From the NCBI RefSeq assembly GCF_965198575.1, contig NZ_OZ240671.1, positions 1,488,001-1,552,000 on the forward strand: a DNA stretch of 64,000 nt. Direction: 5' to 3'. Under the pieces are notes generated by a model. That model did no database searches, was not told the DNA's origin, and worked only from the letters and a program-made list of their open reading frames with translations. Within the stretch, counting starts at the first letter, position 1. Every line of letters starts with the position of its first letter. This document shows positions 1-8,885 of this stretch, piece by piece. Made by a program: the position numbers and the translations under genes. Source of the DNA: Lichenicola sp965198575. Its GTDB lineage: Bacteria; Pseudomonadota; Alphaproteobacteria; Acetobacterales; Acetobacteraceae.

Positions 1-1310
1 GGCTCCGGCCGGGCGGTGGCTCCGGCCGGGATCGCGGGTGCCACGCCGCTTTCGTTCGGCGGCCAGCCCGAATCCTCGACATGCGCGAAGTGCTTGCGCC
101 GACGCGCGACGACTGCGGCGCCGATGACGAACACCAGCAACAGCAGCCCGAGCAGCACGCCGATCAACGGACCATAGCTCCCGGATCCCGCCCGGCCCGT
201 CCCCGCATTCGGCGGCCAGGCGGGCACCGTTGCACCCGCTGCCGATGCTGGTGTGGGCGTTGCGGGAGCCGGTGCCGCGGATGTTGGGGCGGCGGGCAAG
301 GCCGATGCCTCGGATGCCGGTGCTGTGGGTGGCGACGCCGAGGGCACCGGCGGCGGCGCGGGTGGCGGCGTTACGGGTGCCGCCGTTGCGGGTGCCGATG
401 CCGCGGATGTTGGGGCGGCGGGCAAGGCCGATGCGTCGGATGCCGGTGCTGAGGGTGGCGGCTCAGAAGGCACCGCCGGCGTTGCGGGTGCCAGTGCTGC
501 GGGTGCCACCGTTGCAGGTGCCGCCGTTGCAGGTGGCGCCGTTACGGGTGCTGGTGTTGCGGGTGCCGGTGTTGCGGGTGCCGGTGTTGCGGGTGCCGGT
601 GTTGCGGGTGCGGGTGTTGCGGGTGCGGGTGCTGTTTCAGCGCTCGGAGACGCGGCTGCGGGAAGTGCCGGGGACGCCGTGGACGATGGAGCCGCTACCG
701 GCGTCGGCGAAGGTGCCGTTGCCGCCGCCTGATCGGAGACAGATGCAGCGGCCATGACCGGTGCAGGCTGCGCCGGAGCCGGTGCCGACTGCATTGGTGC
801 AGCCGGTATCGATGCGGCGGGAGCCTGCGGACCCGGCGCCGCCTGGGGCCTGGGCGCGAGTTGGACCGGTGCGTCAGCCGTCACGGCAACCGGCGGCGTG
901 GGCAGAGCGCCGGTTGCCGGTCCCGGCGGTGGCGCATCGACCATCGCCATGTGCGGCGGCGCCGGCGGCCCGATTGCCACACGCGCTGCCGGGCGGATCT
1001 CACCTGCAAGGACGTACACCGGAGGCTCGCCAGGCCGCGGCGGCACGCGACGCAGCAGCACGAGCCCGCCCTGCTGAAGGATCACCTCGAGCCGAAGCGC
1101 CGGGGACAGAACAAAGCAGCGACCCGCACTGTGGACATACCGAACCCAGTCGCGGCCCCGGGCGCGCGCCTCCGGGCCATGCAGCGCCAACGTGGCCCTC
1201 GGATCGACGCAGCCATAGAGCGTGTGGCCGACCTGGTAGTATGAAGCAGCACCCGCTGCCGGCGATGCGGCAAGCAGCAGAAGTGCCGCCGCAGCCAAAC
1301 GACGCTCCAT
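1..1310 (-). CDS. Membrane-anchored Ala/Pro-rich protein, paralogue of the 3494-5119 gene (3' end beyond window)
   Basis: The minus frame opens at the ATG at 1308-1310 and runs off the left edge after about 436 codons. It starts with a signal peptide (MERRLAAAALLLLAASPAAG), followed by a small periplasmic domain of about 85 residues containing YGCVDP, AGRCFVL and RVPPRPGEPPVYV. A very long Ala/Pro/Thr-rich linker comes next, then one hydrophobic helix (GVLLGLLLLVFVIGAAVVA) followed by RRRKHFAHVED. Every one of these elements matches the gene at 3494-5119, so the missing C-terminus probably carries the same Mrr-like domain. The positive-inside rule puts the N-terminal part in the periplasm and the C-terminus in the cytoplasm. 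Function is not known. The linker is encoded by tandem DNA repeats, which also create long spurious plus-strand frames. Confidence 0.8.
   Translation of the reverse strand, partial: MERRLAAAALLLLAASPAAGAASYYQVGHTLYGCVDPRATLALHGPEARARGRDWVRYVHSAGRCFVLSPALRLEVILQQGGLVLLRRVPPRPGEPPVYVLAGEIRPAARVAIGPPAPPHMAMVDAPPPGPATGALPTPPVAVTADAPVQLAPRPQAAPGPQAPAASIPAAPMQSAPAPAQPAPVMAAASVSDQAAATAPSPTPVAAPSSTASPALPAAASPSAETAPAPATPAPATPAPATPAPATPAPATPAPVTAPPATAAPATVAPAALAPATPAVPSEPPPSAPASDASALPAAPTSAASAPATAAPVTPPPAPPPVPSASPPTAPASEASALPAAPTSAAPAPATPTPASAAGATVPAWPPNAGTGRAGSGSYGPLIGVLLGLLLLVFVIGAAVVARRRKHFAHVEDSGWPPNESGVAPAIPAGATARPE
275..526. repeat. 126-bp imperfect tandem duplication inside the linker-coding region
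   Basis: The motif CCGCGGATGTTGGGGCGGCG begins at 275 and again at 401, a period of 126 bp, or exactly 42 codons. The following bases, such as GGCAAGGCCGATGC and TCGGATGCCGGTGCTG, also match. The duplication therefore lengthened the Ala/Pro linker of the minus-strand gene without breaking its frame. Confidence 0.75.
546..635. repeat. 15-bp tandem repeat, about six units, coding for a five-residue Pro/Ala/Thr repeat
   Basis: Six consecutive 15-bp units of the form GGGTGCCGGTGTTGC, with C/T/G variants at one or two positions, run from 546 to about 635. On the minus strand they encode repeats of Pro-Ala-Thr-Pro-Ala. The unit length is a multiple of three, so gain or loss of units changes linker length but keeps the frame. 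There are no spacers, so this is not a CRISPR array. Confidence 0.85.
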
Positions 1311-1431
1311 TGGTGTCCCCTCCGTGGCCTGGACGTCCGGAGCCCCCGATCGTTCCGGTACTGGCAGGAGTGGCACGTTATTTTGCCTTCAATAGGGCAC
1401 GCAAGCCGCAGCTTGGCCGCAGTGCGTCGGA

Positions 1432-3474
1432 TCACGGCATCAAGAGCGTCAATTGCGGCGCAGGCTCCACACCACGTGGCGCCGACGGCTCGAGCAGGCT
1501 GCGGACGCCACACCCCACGAGGAACGTGGCGATGCGATCGAAAATGTCGGGATCGCGGCTTGGATCGTCAGGATCACCGCGCGGCACCCAGATGATGGTG
1601 TCGTAGCGCGCCCGGGTCAGCAGCACGCGGTAGGTGTTCAGCCGCCAGGCGATCTTGTCCGCATCGCGCGCGATCTGCCACCGCGTGCCACGAAACGAGC
1701 GCGCCTGCCACGGCCCGGATTCGGCCGCACCGCCCACCGCGCGGATCAGGTCCGCGTCCCAACAAACACCAACCTGGTCGAGCTCGAGTCCCTGCACCGA
1801 GAATTGCGTCGCCACGATTTCCAGCGAATCCGAGGCCCGCACATCACGATCCCGCAACCAGCTTTCGAGGAACCAGCGCGCCACGGCCTGAGGATCCATA
1901 TGCGGCAATTCGCAGCCGAGCCCCTCCGCCCGCAGGCGCCGCGCACCCGCGCTCGCTACCAGACCCGCACGATGCACGCCACGTGCGCTCGCACGTAATC
2001 CGCAGCGCAGCATGTCGAGGTCGCGCGTCAGGCGGAACGGCACCGGTCCGTCCTGTGCAATGACCTGCCGCGCCGCCGCGACGTCCCCGCGCAACACCGC
2101 ATCGACCCAGGCCGGCGTCGCATCATGACGCAACGACCGCACCGGCACCGTCAGATGCAGCGCCGGTTCGACATGCAGGCCATCCAGCGCCGCCAGCCGA
2201 TTTCGCGGCTCCGGGTGTACTAGCGAAAACTCCGAGACGAACACGCGCCACTCCGGCCGCGGCACAAGTGCCAATCCCCATTCCGCAAGGCCGCCCTCCC
2301 CGTCATGAATTTCCTGTCCGTTGCCGATCAGGCAGACGATGCCGGCGAAACCCTCATGCCGCGCCATGATATCCAGCACATGCGCCGGCTCCGACCGATC
2401 CAGCTGCACCGGACGATCGCGCGTGTGGGCAATCGCGTGCGCCTCGGTCCAGCTCCGCTGCGCCTCGTCGATCACCACCACGCGCTCGGGCGGCGTCTTG
2501 CCGGACTTCACGTTGTCGTCGCGAAACTTCGGCAGCGCCTGGATCACGCCTTTCATCCTGTGTGCAGCCGGCGCTCGTTTTTCCGATTTTGCCACCGCAT
2601 CCCGCACCAGCGCCTCGCGCAGCACATGCACGAGTGTCGGGTTACCGGTCAGGAACACCGCATCCGCCTCGCCCTCGGTTCGGGAGAAGGCGACGTTGAG
2701 GCCGCACAAGGTCTTGCCGGCGCCGGGAATGCCGGTCACGAACAGGATCGCCTTCGCGTTGTCGGCACGGGCCCGGGCGAGAATGGCGGCAATGCGATCG
2801 GCAGTCCGGGTCAGGTTGAACGCATCCGCCCGCGCGCTGGCGATCTCGGCGACGTTGTTCCGATCGTAAAGCAGGCAGGCCGCCTCGATGACGTTCGGCA
2901 CCGGCCGATACGCAGCGAGCTCCCATGCGGCGGCGTCGAGCGCGTGACCGACAGCCGGCACCAGGCGATCGAGCGAACCCACGAGATCCGGGAGGCTTTT
3001 CCCGTTCGCGAGCATCAACGGCGCGCAGCCGCCGATCAGGAACGGCAGCGTCGGAAACGGCGTGGCTGCCTCTGTGGCGACCAGGATCGGCAGAATCGGC
3101 TGGCTGCGCGAGCCGGCGTGGAAATCCTGCAGGTCGAGCGCATACCCTTCAAGTTGCAGCTGGTCGGCCACGTCGAACCGGTCGGCGCCCACCTTGAACT
3201 CGATGACGAACACTGCCCGCGGCGACAGCAGCACGACATCGATCCGGCCGCCGAGCCGCGGGATCTCGAACTCCAGCAGCACGTGCCAGCTGGCAACGTC
3301 ATCCAGCCGTCGCAGCGTGTCCTTCAGGAGCGGCAGCTGGATTTCCCACGCGCGAAGCTGCTGCACTTCGTTGATCCGGAACCGGCGGACGGCTCGCTCC
3401 GCCAGCGTTTCCAGCAGCCGCGTTTCGGAAAGCTCCAGGAACGAGCCGGCACGTCCGGACCACCAGGCTGTCAT
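1432..3474 (-). CDS. DUF2075 (Schlafen-like) P-loop ATPase with N-terminal PD-(D/E)XK-type nuclease segment
   Basis: This is a 680-residue protein. Residues about 65-100 look like a PD-(D/E)XK core: GGRIDVVLL with Asp79, then FVIEFKVG with Glu92 and Lys94. A superfamily 1-type ATPase of the DUF2075 family follows, with Walker A GIPGAGKT at 248-255 and Walker B VVVIDEAQ with Asp336/Glu337. The C-terminal part carries helicase-like motifs (SVQGLELDQVGV, YRVLLTRAR). DUF2075 proteins are often linked to nucleic-acid processing or defence, but their substrates are unknown. I chose the ATG at 3472-3474 because the longer frame runs into the upstream gene. That gene stops 19 bp upstream, so the two are probably co-transcribed. 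The function is inferred from folds only. Confidence 0.8.
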   Translation of the reverse strand: MTAWWSGRAGSFLELSETRLLETLAERAVRRFRINEVQQLRAWEIQLPLLKDTLRRLDDVASWHVLLEFEIPRLGGRIDVVLLSPRAVFVIEFKVGADRFDVADQLQLEGYALDLQDFHAGSRSQPILPILVATEAATPFPTLPFLIGGCAPLMLANGKSLPDLVGSLDRLVPAVGHALDAAAWELAAYRPVPNVIEAACLLYDRNNVAEIASARADAFNLTRTADRIAAILARARADNAKAILFVTGIPGAGKTLCGLNVAFSRTEGEADAVFLTGNPTLVHVLREALVRDAVAKSEKRAPAAHRMKGVIQALPKFRDDNVKSGKTPPERVVVIDEAQRSWTEAHAIAHTRDRPVQLDRSEPAHVLDIMARHEGFAGIVCLIGNGQEIHDGEGGLAEWGLALVPRPEWRVFVSEFSLVHPEPRNRLAALDGLHVEPALHLTVPVRSLRHDATPAWVDAVLRGDVAAARQVIAQDGPVPFRLTRDLDMLRCGLRASARGVHRAGLVASAGARRLRAEGLGCELPHMDPQAVARWFLESWLRDRDVRASDSLEIVATQFSVQGLELDQVGVCWDADLIRAVGGAAESGPWQARSFRGTRWQIARDADKIAWRLNTYRVLLTRARYDTIIWVPRGDPDDPSRDPDIFDRIATFLVGCGVRSLLEPSAPRGVEPAPQLTLLMP

Positions 3475-3493
3475 CCGGAGCGGCCGGCTCGCG

Positions 3494-5119
3494 TCAGCTG
3501 ATGAACACCGCGAGTTCGGTGTCGCGCAGCAGATGCACCCGGTGGCGGAACGCCTCGTCACGCGCCCGCTGCGAGAACGGCGCGTTCGAGACCAGTGCCG
3601 TCATCGCGGCATCGTGGCGCTTGCCCATCTCCGCCGCCTCGTCGACCATCTCGCCGGTGATCGCCGTGCGCGACAGCCGGCAGCGCACCGCCAGCAATGC
3701 GTCCGCCCGGTGGCCGACGATATCCGGGCCATTGCCGCCACCGTTCAAGCCGAGCTGCGTCGCCCAGCCGGCACGCTCCAACTCGGCCGCGCAGATCTTG
3801 CGGAATTCCTGCGGCGTCAGCGTAGCATCGAGATCGGCGGCGGTCTTCACGACGGGTGCCGTGATCGTATCATCCTCGTTCGGTGGCCAGCCGGCATCCT
3901 CGACATGCGCGAAATGGCGGCGCCGGCGGGCCACGACAAACGCGGCCAGCACGAACGCCAGCAGCAGCAGCGTCACCAACACACCGAACAGCAGCGCGCG
4001 GCCGGGATGTGCCGTGTTGCCCTGCCGGTCATGCGGCGGCCAGGCTGGAACGCCGGCCGCGGCCGGAGCCGACGGCGACGCAGCAGGCGCGACGATCGGG
4101 GCCGCAGGGGTCGCCGTTGCTGCCGGCGTTGTCGGAGAGGCCGGTTGGGCAGCGGGAGCGTCCGCAGCGGGCGCCGGAGCAGGCTCGGAAGCTGGTGTCG
4201 CGGGTGCCGGTGTCGCGGGCGACGGTGTCACGGGTGCAGGTGACACGGGCGTCGGGGCGGCTGCGGAGGCCTGAGCGCCTGCGTCCGATTTGGAGACATG
4301 CGTGGGGACCGGAACAGGAGCCGAGGGCAGCGCGGACGTCGTTGCGTCACCCGAAGCCGTCGCGGGAGAGGCCGGGGATGCGATCGGAGCGGGAGCGGGA
4401 GCTTGAGCCGATGCCTGGTTACCTGCCGTCGCTGTCGAGGCCGGCGGCGTGACACCTTCCGGCGGAGAAGCAGCTGTCGTGGCAGCGGGCGCCTGTGGGC
4501 TGTCGACCACAGCTGCGGGGGGCTGCCGTCCCGCTGGGGCCGGAGGCGCAGACACCGGCGATGGCGTCGCTTCTGCCGACCCGCCCAGCGCCACAGCAGC
4601 CGGGGCAGCAGCAGCCGGGCCCGCTGCAACCGGGGGTGCCGCAACCGGGGGTGCCGCAACCGGCGCCGGTGCAACCGCGGGTGCCGCCTGCTCCGGCGCC
4701 GTGACCGGCGCGCTTCGGGCGGCCGTGCTGTCGGCCTCGGCGCGTGTCGCTGGTCGTTCCGAGCGATGCCGCGATCGCTCCACAACCGGCGCCTGGGCGG
4801 CCCGGATGTCGCTTGACACCACGTAGATCGGTGGCTCGCCGATATGCGGCGGCACGCGGCGCACCAGTGCGACGCCGGTCGCGTGCTCGAGGATCTCGAG
4901 CCGCATCTTCGGCGTCAGCAGGAAGCACCGCCCCGCCTCGCGAACCTGCTGCGTCCAACCCACCGGATGGAAGCGGCCGAAACGGCTGCTCAGGCTGAGG
5001 GCGGCATGCGGATCGACGCAGCCATAGGCGGTGTGGCGGACCTCGTAATACGGCGCCGCGGATGCCGCAGGGATGCATCCCAGCAGCAACAGGATCGCCG
5101 TCGGCATGCGACGCTTCAT
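3494..5119 (-). CDS. Single-pass membrane protein: periplasmic domain, Ala/Pro linker, cytoplasmic Mrr-like nuclease fold
   Basis: This is a 541-residue protein. The start is the ATG at 5117-5119, behind a GGGGG Shine-Dalgarno; it gives a clean signal peptide, MKRRMPTAILLLLGCIPAA, whereas the longer frame does not. The order is: signal peptide; periplasmic domain at about 23-105 (YGCVDP, AGRCFLL, RRVPPHIGEPPIYVV); Ala/Pro-rich linker at about 110-370; transmembrane helix at about 375-397; RRRR; and a C-terminal domain at about 433-541. That domain resembles the Mrr restriction-endonuclease fold (GPDIVGHR, LLAVRCR, ALVSNAPFSQRARDEA, HLLRDTEL). The usual QxK catalytic element reads RCR here, so catalysis is doubtful. 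The gene is followed 19 bp later by the DUF2075 ATPase gene, and a paralogue lies beyond that at 1-1310. A membrane-tethered DNA-sensing or DNA-processing role is a guess. Confidence 0.75.
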   Translation of the reverse strand: MKRRMPTAILLLLGCIPAASAAPYYEVRHTAYGCVDPHAALSLSSRFGRFHPVGWTQQVREAGRCFLLTPKMRLEILEHATGVALVRRVPPHIGEPPIYVVSSDIRAAQAPVVERSRHRSERPATRAEADSTAARSAPVTAPEQAAPAVAPAPVAAPPVAAPPVAAGPAAAAPAAVALGGSAEATPSPVSAPPAPAGRQPPAAVVDSPQAPAATTAASPPEGVTPPASTATAGNQASAQAPAPAPIASPASPATASGDATTSALPSAPVPVPTHVSKSDAGAQASAAAPTPVSPAPVTPSPATPAPATPASEPAPAPAADAPAAQPASPTTPAATATPAAPIVAPAASPSAPAAAGVPAWPPHDRQGNTAHPGRALLFGVLVTLLLLAFVLAAFVVARRRRHFAHVEDAGWPPNEDDTITAPVVKTAADLDATLTPQEFRKICAAELERAGWATQLGLNGGGNGPDIVGHRADALLAVRCRLSRTAITGEMVDEAAEMGKRHDAAMTALVSNAPFSQRARDEAFRHRVHLLRDTELAVFIS

Positions 5120-5203
5120 GGTTTCCCCCTTTCGACCTCGACGTTCCGCAGGCCGGATCGTTCCGCTAACAGGAGGTGAGAGCACCCGCTCGACGGCGCG
5201 CCC

Positions 5204-7720
5204 TCAGCGACGCAAACTCGCCCCGGTCGCCTTCGCCACCGCAGCAACCACCTTCGCCGATGCCGCCTCCAGTTCCGCATCGGTCAGGGTATGCTCGCGC
5301 GGCTGAAACACAACCTCCAGGGCGAGCGACTTCATGCCGTCCGGCAGCCGCTCACCCTCGTACAGGTCGAACAGGCTCACTCCGGCGATCAGTGTCCGCT
5401 CAGCACCCCGCGCCGCCCGCAGCACCGCCTCCGCCGTCACCGAAATCCCGACCAGGAATGCGAAATCGCGACGCACCGGCTGCAGCGATGGCAGATCCGG
5501 TGCCGCCTTGCGACGCCGCTTCGGGTCCGCCACCGCATCAAGGAACAGCTCGAACGCCACCGCCGCCCCACCCTGGCTGCCGGCCTGGCTCCAGCTCTGG
5601 CTGAGGCCCGGATGCAGCTGGCCGAAATGCCCGAGCACGATCTTCGGCCCCTGACGCAGCACGCCGGACCGCCCGGGATGGTAATGCGCCGGCGCGTCCG
5701 CGGTGATCGAAACGGCCTCCACGGGCACGCCCAGCGCCGTCAGCAGCGCCATCACGTCCGCCTTGGCGTCCCACACGGACACCTCCTGTGCGGGACGGCC
5801 GATATGGCGCGCGCTACGACCCGTCCGCAGTCCCGCCGCGATCAAGCGTTGCCCGCCAAAGATTGGGCCGCCGGGCACGGGGCCACCTTCGGTGAAGCCG
5901 GCGCCGATCTCGAACAGCCCAAGGTCGGCCAGGCCGCGCGCGGCGTTGCGTCCGGCCGCCTGCACCAGCGTGGCGAGCGGCGTCGGCCGCATCTGGTCTA
6001 GGTCTGCCGCGATCGGGTTCAGCAGGTGCAGGCTCTCGGGCGCGTCCCCGAACCGCGCCGCATGGGCGCGCGCTGTAAAGCTGAAGCCGATGCACTCGGC
6101 CATCCCGCGCGAGGCCAGCAGCCGGCGCGCGGTGGTGCTGCGGACCTGCCGCGGCGTCAGTGACGGCAGCGGCACCGGTCCGAGCGATGGCAGCGACACC
6201 GGCGGCACCGCATCCAGCCCGGCCAGCCGCAGCACCTCCTCGATCAGGTCGCATTCCGCTTCCACCGCCGCCACGCCTGCCAGGGCCGCCGCCTCGTCGC
6301 GATCGGCACCCGGCTGCAGTGCCAGCGTGATCGGCGCGGCGATGTCGTTGCGCCAGGACGGCACGTCGAATATCGCCCGCTCGTCGTCACGCGACCGAAC
6401 CGCAAAGCCCAGCGTCTCGAGCGCATGCACCGCCTCGTCCGGGTCCACGTCGAGGCCGCCCAGCCCGGCAATCCGCGCGAACCGCAAGCTCGCCTCGCGC
6501 TGCCAGGTGGGTTCCGCGCCCGCCGACACGACCTCGCTCGCCTCGCCGCCACACAGCTCGATGATCATCCGGGTCGCAGCCTCCAGCGCTGCCACCGGAA
6601 GCGCCGGATCGATGCCGCGCTCGAAGCGCTGGCGGGCGTCCGAGTTCAGCCCGTGCCGCCGACCCGACAAGGCAATCCGCACCGGCTCGAACAGCGCGCA
6701 CTCGACGAACACCGAGGTCGTGGTGTCCGACGCCCCGGTCGCCTCGCCGCCCATCAGCCCGGCGAACGACTGCACCCCCGCCGCGTCGGCAATGACGCAA
6801 TCCTCCGGGTCGGCGACGTAGTCGCGGCCATCCAGCGCACGCAAGGTTTCGCCGGCGCCACGTTGCAGCGTCAGTACGCCACCCGTCACCAGGTCGGCGT
6901 CGAACACATGCAGCGGCCGCCCGAGATCGAGGGCGAAGAAGTTGGTGACATCCACCAGTGCGCTGATCGGACGCAGGCCCACCGCCGTCAGCCGCTCCTG
7001 CAGCCAGGTCGGGCTCGGCCCGTTGCGCACGCCGCGGATGGTACGGCCCAGCACATACGGGCAGGCCTCGGGAAAGGCGTTCTCCCACGTCACCGGGCTG
7101 TCGAACGTGCCCTCCACGGTCTGCGCCAGCCAAGGCCGCAGGTGACCCATGCCGGCTGCCGCCAGGTCGCGCGCAATGCCCCGTACCGCAAGCGCATCGC
7201 CTCGGTTCGGCGTGATGGCGATCTCGATCACCGGGTCGTCGAGCCCGGCGAAGTTGGCGTACGACTGGCCCGGCGTGGTGTTGGAGGGCAGCTCGGCGAT
7301 GCCGTCATGCTCGGTGCCGAGCCCCAGCTCCCGCAGCGAGCACAGCATGCCATCGCTCTTCTGGCCGCGGATCTCCCCGGCCTTGATGGTGATGTCGCTG
7401 CCAGGAATGTAGGTGCCCGGGGGCGCGAAGATCACCGAGATCCCGGTCCGCGCGTTCGGCGCCCCGCACACCACCTGCACCGGTGCCGGCGCCCCATCCA
7501 GCCCCTCCAGCCCGGCATCGACCAGGCACACGCGCAGCCGGTCGGCGTTCGGGTGCTGCTCGGCGGACAGGATCCGCGCGGTCCGGAACGGCGCCAGCGC
7601 GGCGCCACGGTTCTCCACGCCCTCGACCTCGAGGCCGATCTGGTTCAGCCGCGCGGTAAGCTCGTCGAGCGTCGCATGCGTGTCGAGGTGGTCGCGCAGC
7701 CAGGACAGGGTGAACTTCAT
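5204..7720 (-). CDS. pheT: Phenylalanine-tRNA ligase beta subunit
   Basis: This 838-residue protein has the full PheT layout: an N-terminal core beginning MKFTLSWLRDHLDTHATL, an OB-fold tRNA-binding domain at about 40-150, the B3/B4 editing domain, B5 domain, catalytic-like core and C-terminal anticodon-binding FDX-ACB domain (RRDFAFLV, GVSLFDLYEG, FQPREHTLTD). With PheS it forms the (alpha-beta)2 enzyme that charges tRNA-Phe and hydrolyses mis-charged Tyr-tRNA-Phe. It starts 3 bp after the pheS stop, in the usual pheS-pheT order, so the subunits should be translated together. Confidence 0.97.
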   Translation of the reverse strand: MKFTLSWLRDHLDTHATLDELTARLNQIGLEVEGVENRGAALAPFRTARILSAEQHPNADRLRVCLVDAGLEGLDGAPAPVQVVCGAPNARTGISVIFAPPGTYIPGSDITIKAGEIRGQKSDGMLCSLRELGLGTEHDGIAELPSNTTPGQSYANFAGLDDPVIEIAITPNRGDALAVRGIARDLAAAGMGHLRPWLAQTVEGTFDSPVTWENAFPEACPYVLGRTIRGVRNGPSPTWLQERLTAVGLRPISALVDVTNFFALDLGRPLHVFDADLVTGGVLTLQRGAGETLRALDGRDYVADPEDCVIADAAGVQSFAGLMGGEATGASDTTTSVFVECALFEPVRIALSGRRHGLNSDARQRFERGIDPALPVAALEAATRMIIELCGGEASEVVSAGAEPTWQREASLRFARIAGLGGLDVDPDEAVHALETLGFAVRSRDDERAIFDVPSWRNDIAAPITLALQPGADRDEAAALAGVAAVEAECDLIEEVLRLAGLDAVPPVSLPSLGPVPLPSLTPRQVRSTTARRLLASRGMAECIGFSFTARAHAARFGDAPESLHLLNPIAADLDQMRPTPLATLVQAAGRNAARGLADLGLFEIGAGFTEGGPVPGGPIFGGQRLIAAGLRTGRSARHIGRPAQEVSVWDAKADVMALLTALGVPVEAVSITADAPAHYHPGRSGVLRQGPKIVLGHFGQLHPGLSQSWSQAGSQGGAAVAFELFLDAVADPKRRRKAAPDLPSLQPVRRDFAFLVGISVTAEAVLRAARGAERTLIAGVSLFDLYEGERLPDGMKSLALEVVFQPREHTLTDAELEAASAKVVAAVAKATGASLRR

Positions 7721-7723
7721 CGC

Positions 7724-8812
7724 TCAGATCCCCTCATGCAGCATGGCCGGCGACAACGGACTGGAGCCATAATGCCGCAGCCAGCGCAGGTCGCTCTCGT
7801 ACAGCGAGCGCAGGTCGGGGATGCCGTGCTTCAGCATCGTCAGCCGCTCGACGCCCATGCCGAACGCGAACCCCTGCCACTCGCGCGGGTCCAGCCCGCA
7901 ATTCGCCAGCACCCGCGGATGCACCATCCCGGAGCCCAGCACCTCGAGCCAATCCGCGCCCCCACCGATCTCGCCGGTCTGCCGGCTCCAGCCGATATCC
8001 ACCTCCATCGAGGGCTCGGTGAACGGGAAATACGAGGCACGGAACCGGATCGGCAGGTTCGGCTGGCCGAAGAACGCGCGCAGGAACTCGATCACCGTGC
8101 CCTTCAGGTGCCCGAGCGTGATCGCGCCCTCGCCCGAGGCCGGCCCGATCACCAGCCCCTCGCACTGGTGGAACATCGGCGAATGGGTGGCGTCGTGGTC
8201 GGCGCGGTAGGTGCGGCCCGGCACGATGATGCGGATCGGCGGCGGCGCGGACAGCATGGTGCGGATCTGCACGCCCGAGGTCTGGGTCCGCAGCACCCGG
8301 CTCGCCGGACCCTCACCCGCCAGCGGCGGCAGATAGAAGGTGTCGTGGTCGGTGCGCGCCGGATGATGCGCCGGCGTGTTGAGGGCGGAGAAATTGTGCC
8401 AGTCGGTCTCGATGTCCGGCCCCTCAGCGACCGAGAAGCCCATCGCGCCGAAGATTGCCACCATCTCCTCGATGGTGCGGCTCAGCGGGTGGATCAAACC
8501 GAGGGTTTCCGGTGGCGCGGGGAGCGTCACGTCCACGCGTTCGGCCAGTAGCCGCACGTCCAGTGCCGCCGCCTCCAACGCCCGCCCGCGCGCCTCGATC
8601 GCCGCACCCAATTCGTCGCGCAGGGCGTTCAGCGCGGCGCCGCGGGCCTTGCGTTCCTCGGGGGCAGCCTTGCCCAGCTCCTTCAGCAGCGACGTCAACC
8701 GGCCGGACTTGCCGAGCGTGCCGACCCGCACGGCGTCCCACGCGCGTGCGTCCGAGGCGGCCTCGAGGGCGACCAGAGTGTCCTGCTTCAGCGTGTCGAG
8801 ATCGTCGGGCAT
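7724..8812 (-). CDS. pheS: Phenylalanine-tRNA ligase alpha subunit
   Basis: This 362-residue protein has an N-terminal coiled-coil arm (about 1-95) that contacts tRNA, then the class II catalytic core. Motif 2 is seen in the segment around MFHQCEG and motif 3 in FGMGVERLTMLK. It activates phenylalanine and forms the active site of the heterotetrameric enzyme with PheT, encoded just downstream. Upstream lie mazF, mazE, rplT and rpmI on the same strand. Translation genes in the order rpmI-rplT-pheS-pheT are common in bacteria, but here a toxin-antitoxin pair and a terminator separate the ribosomal genes from pheST, so pheST probably has its own promoter. Confidence 0.97.
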   Translation of the reverse strand: MPDDLDTLKQDTLVALEAASDARAWDAVRVGTLGKSGRLTSLLKELGKAAPEERKARGAALNALRDELGAAIEARGRALEAAALDVRLLAERVDVTLPAPPETLGLIHPLSRTIEEMVAIFGAMGFSVAEGPDIETDWHNFSALNTPAHHPARTDHDTFYLPPLAGEGPASRVLRTQTSGVQIRTMLSAPPPIRIIVPGRTYRADHDATHSPMFHQCEGLVIGPASGEGAITLGHLKGTVIEFLRAFFGQPNLPIRFRASYFPFTEPSMEVDIGWSRQTGEIGGGADWLEVLGSGMVHPRVLANCGLDPREWQGFAFGMGVERLTMLKHGIPDLRSLYESDLRWLRHYGSSPLSPAMLHEGI

Positions 8813-8885
8813 CGTCGTCCTCAGGCCGGCGCAAAAATGCCGGGGGGACGTGGTTAGCGGATAAGCCTCGAGGCGACCAGAAGGC

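Noticed and set aside
546..635. CRISPR-like tandem repeats
   Set aside because: Units are 15 bp with no spacers and lie in frame inside a coding region.
81..1606. Long plus-strand reading frames rich in Gly, Ala, Arg or Pro
   Set aside because: They are mirror frames of the repeat-encoded linker of the minus-strand gene and show no start signal or domain.
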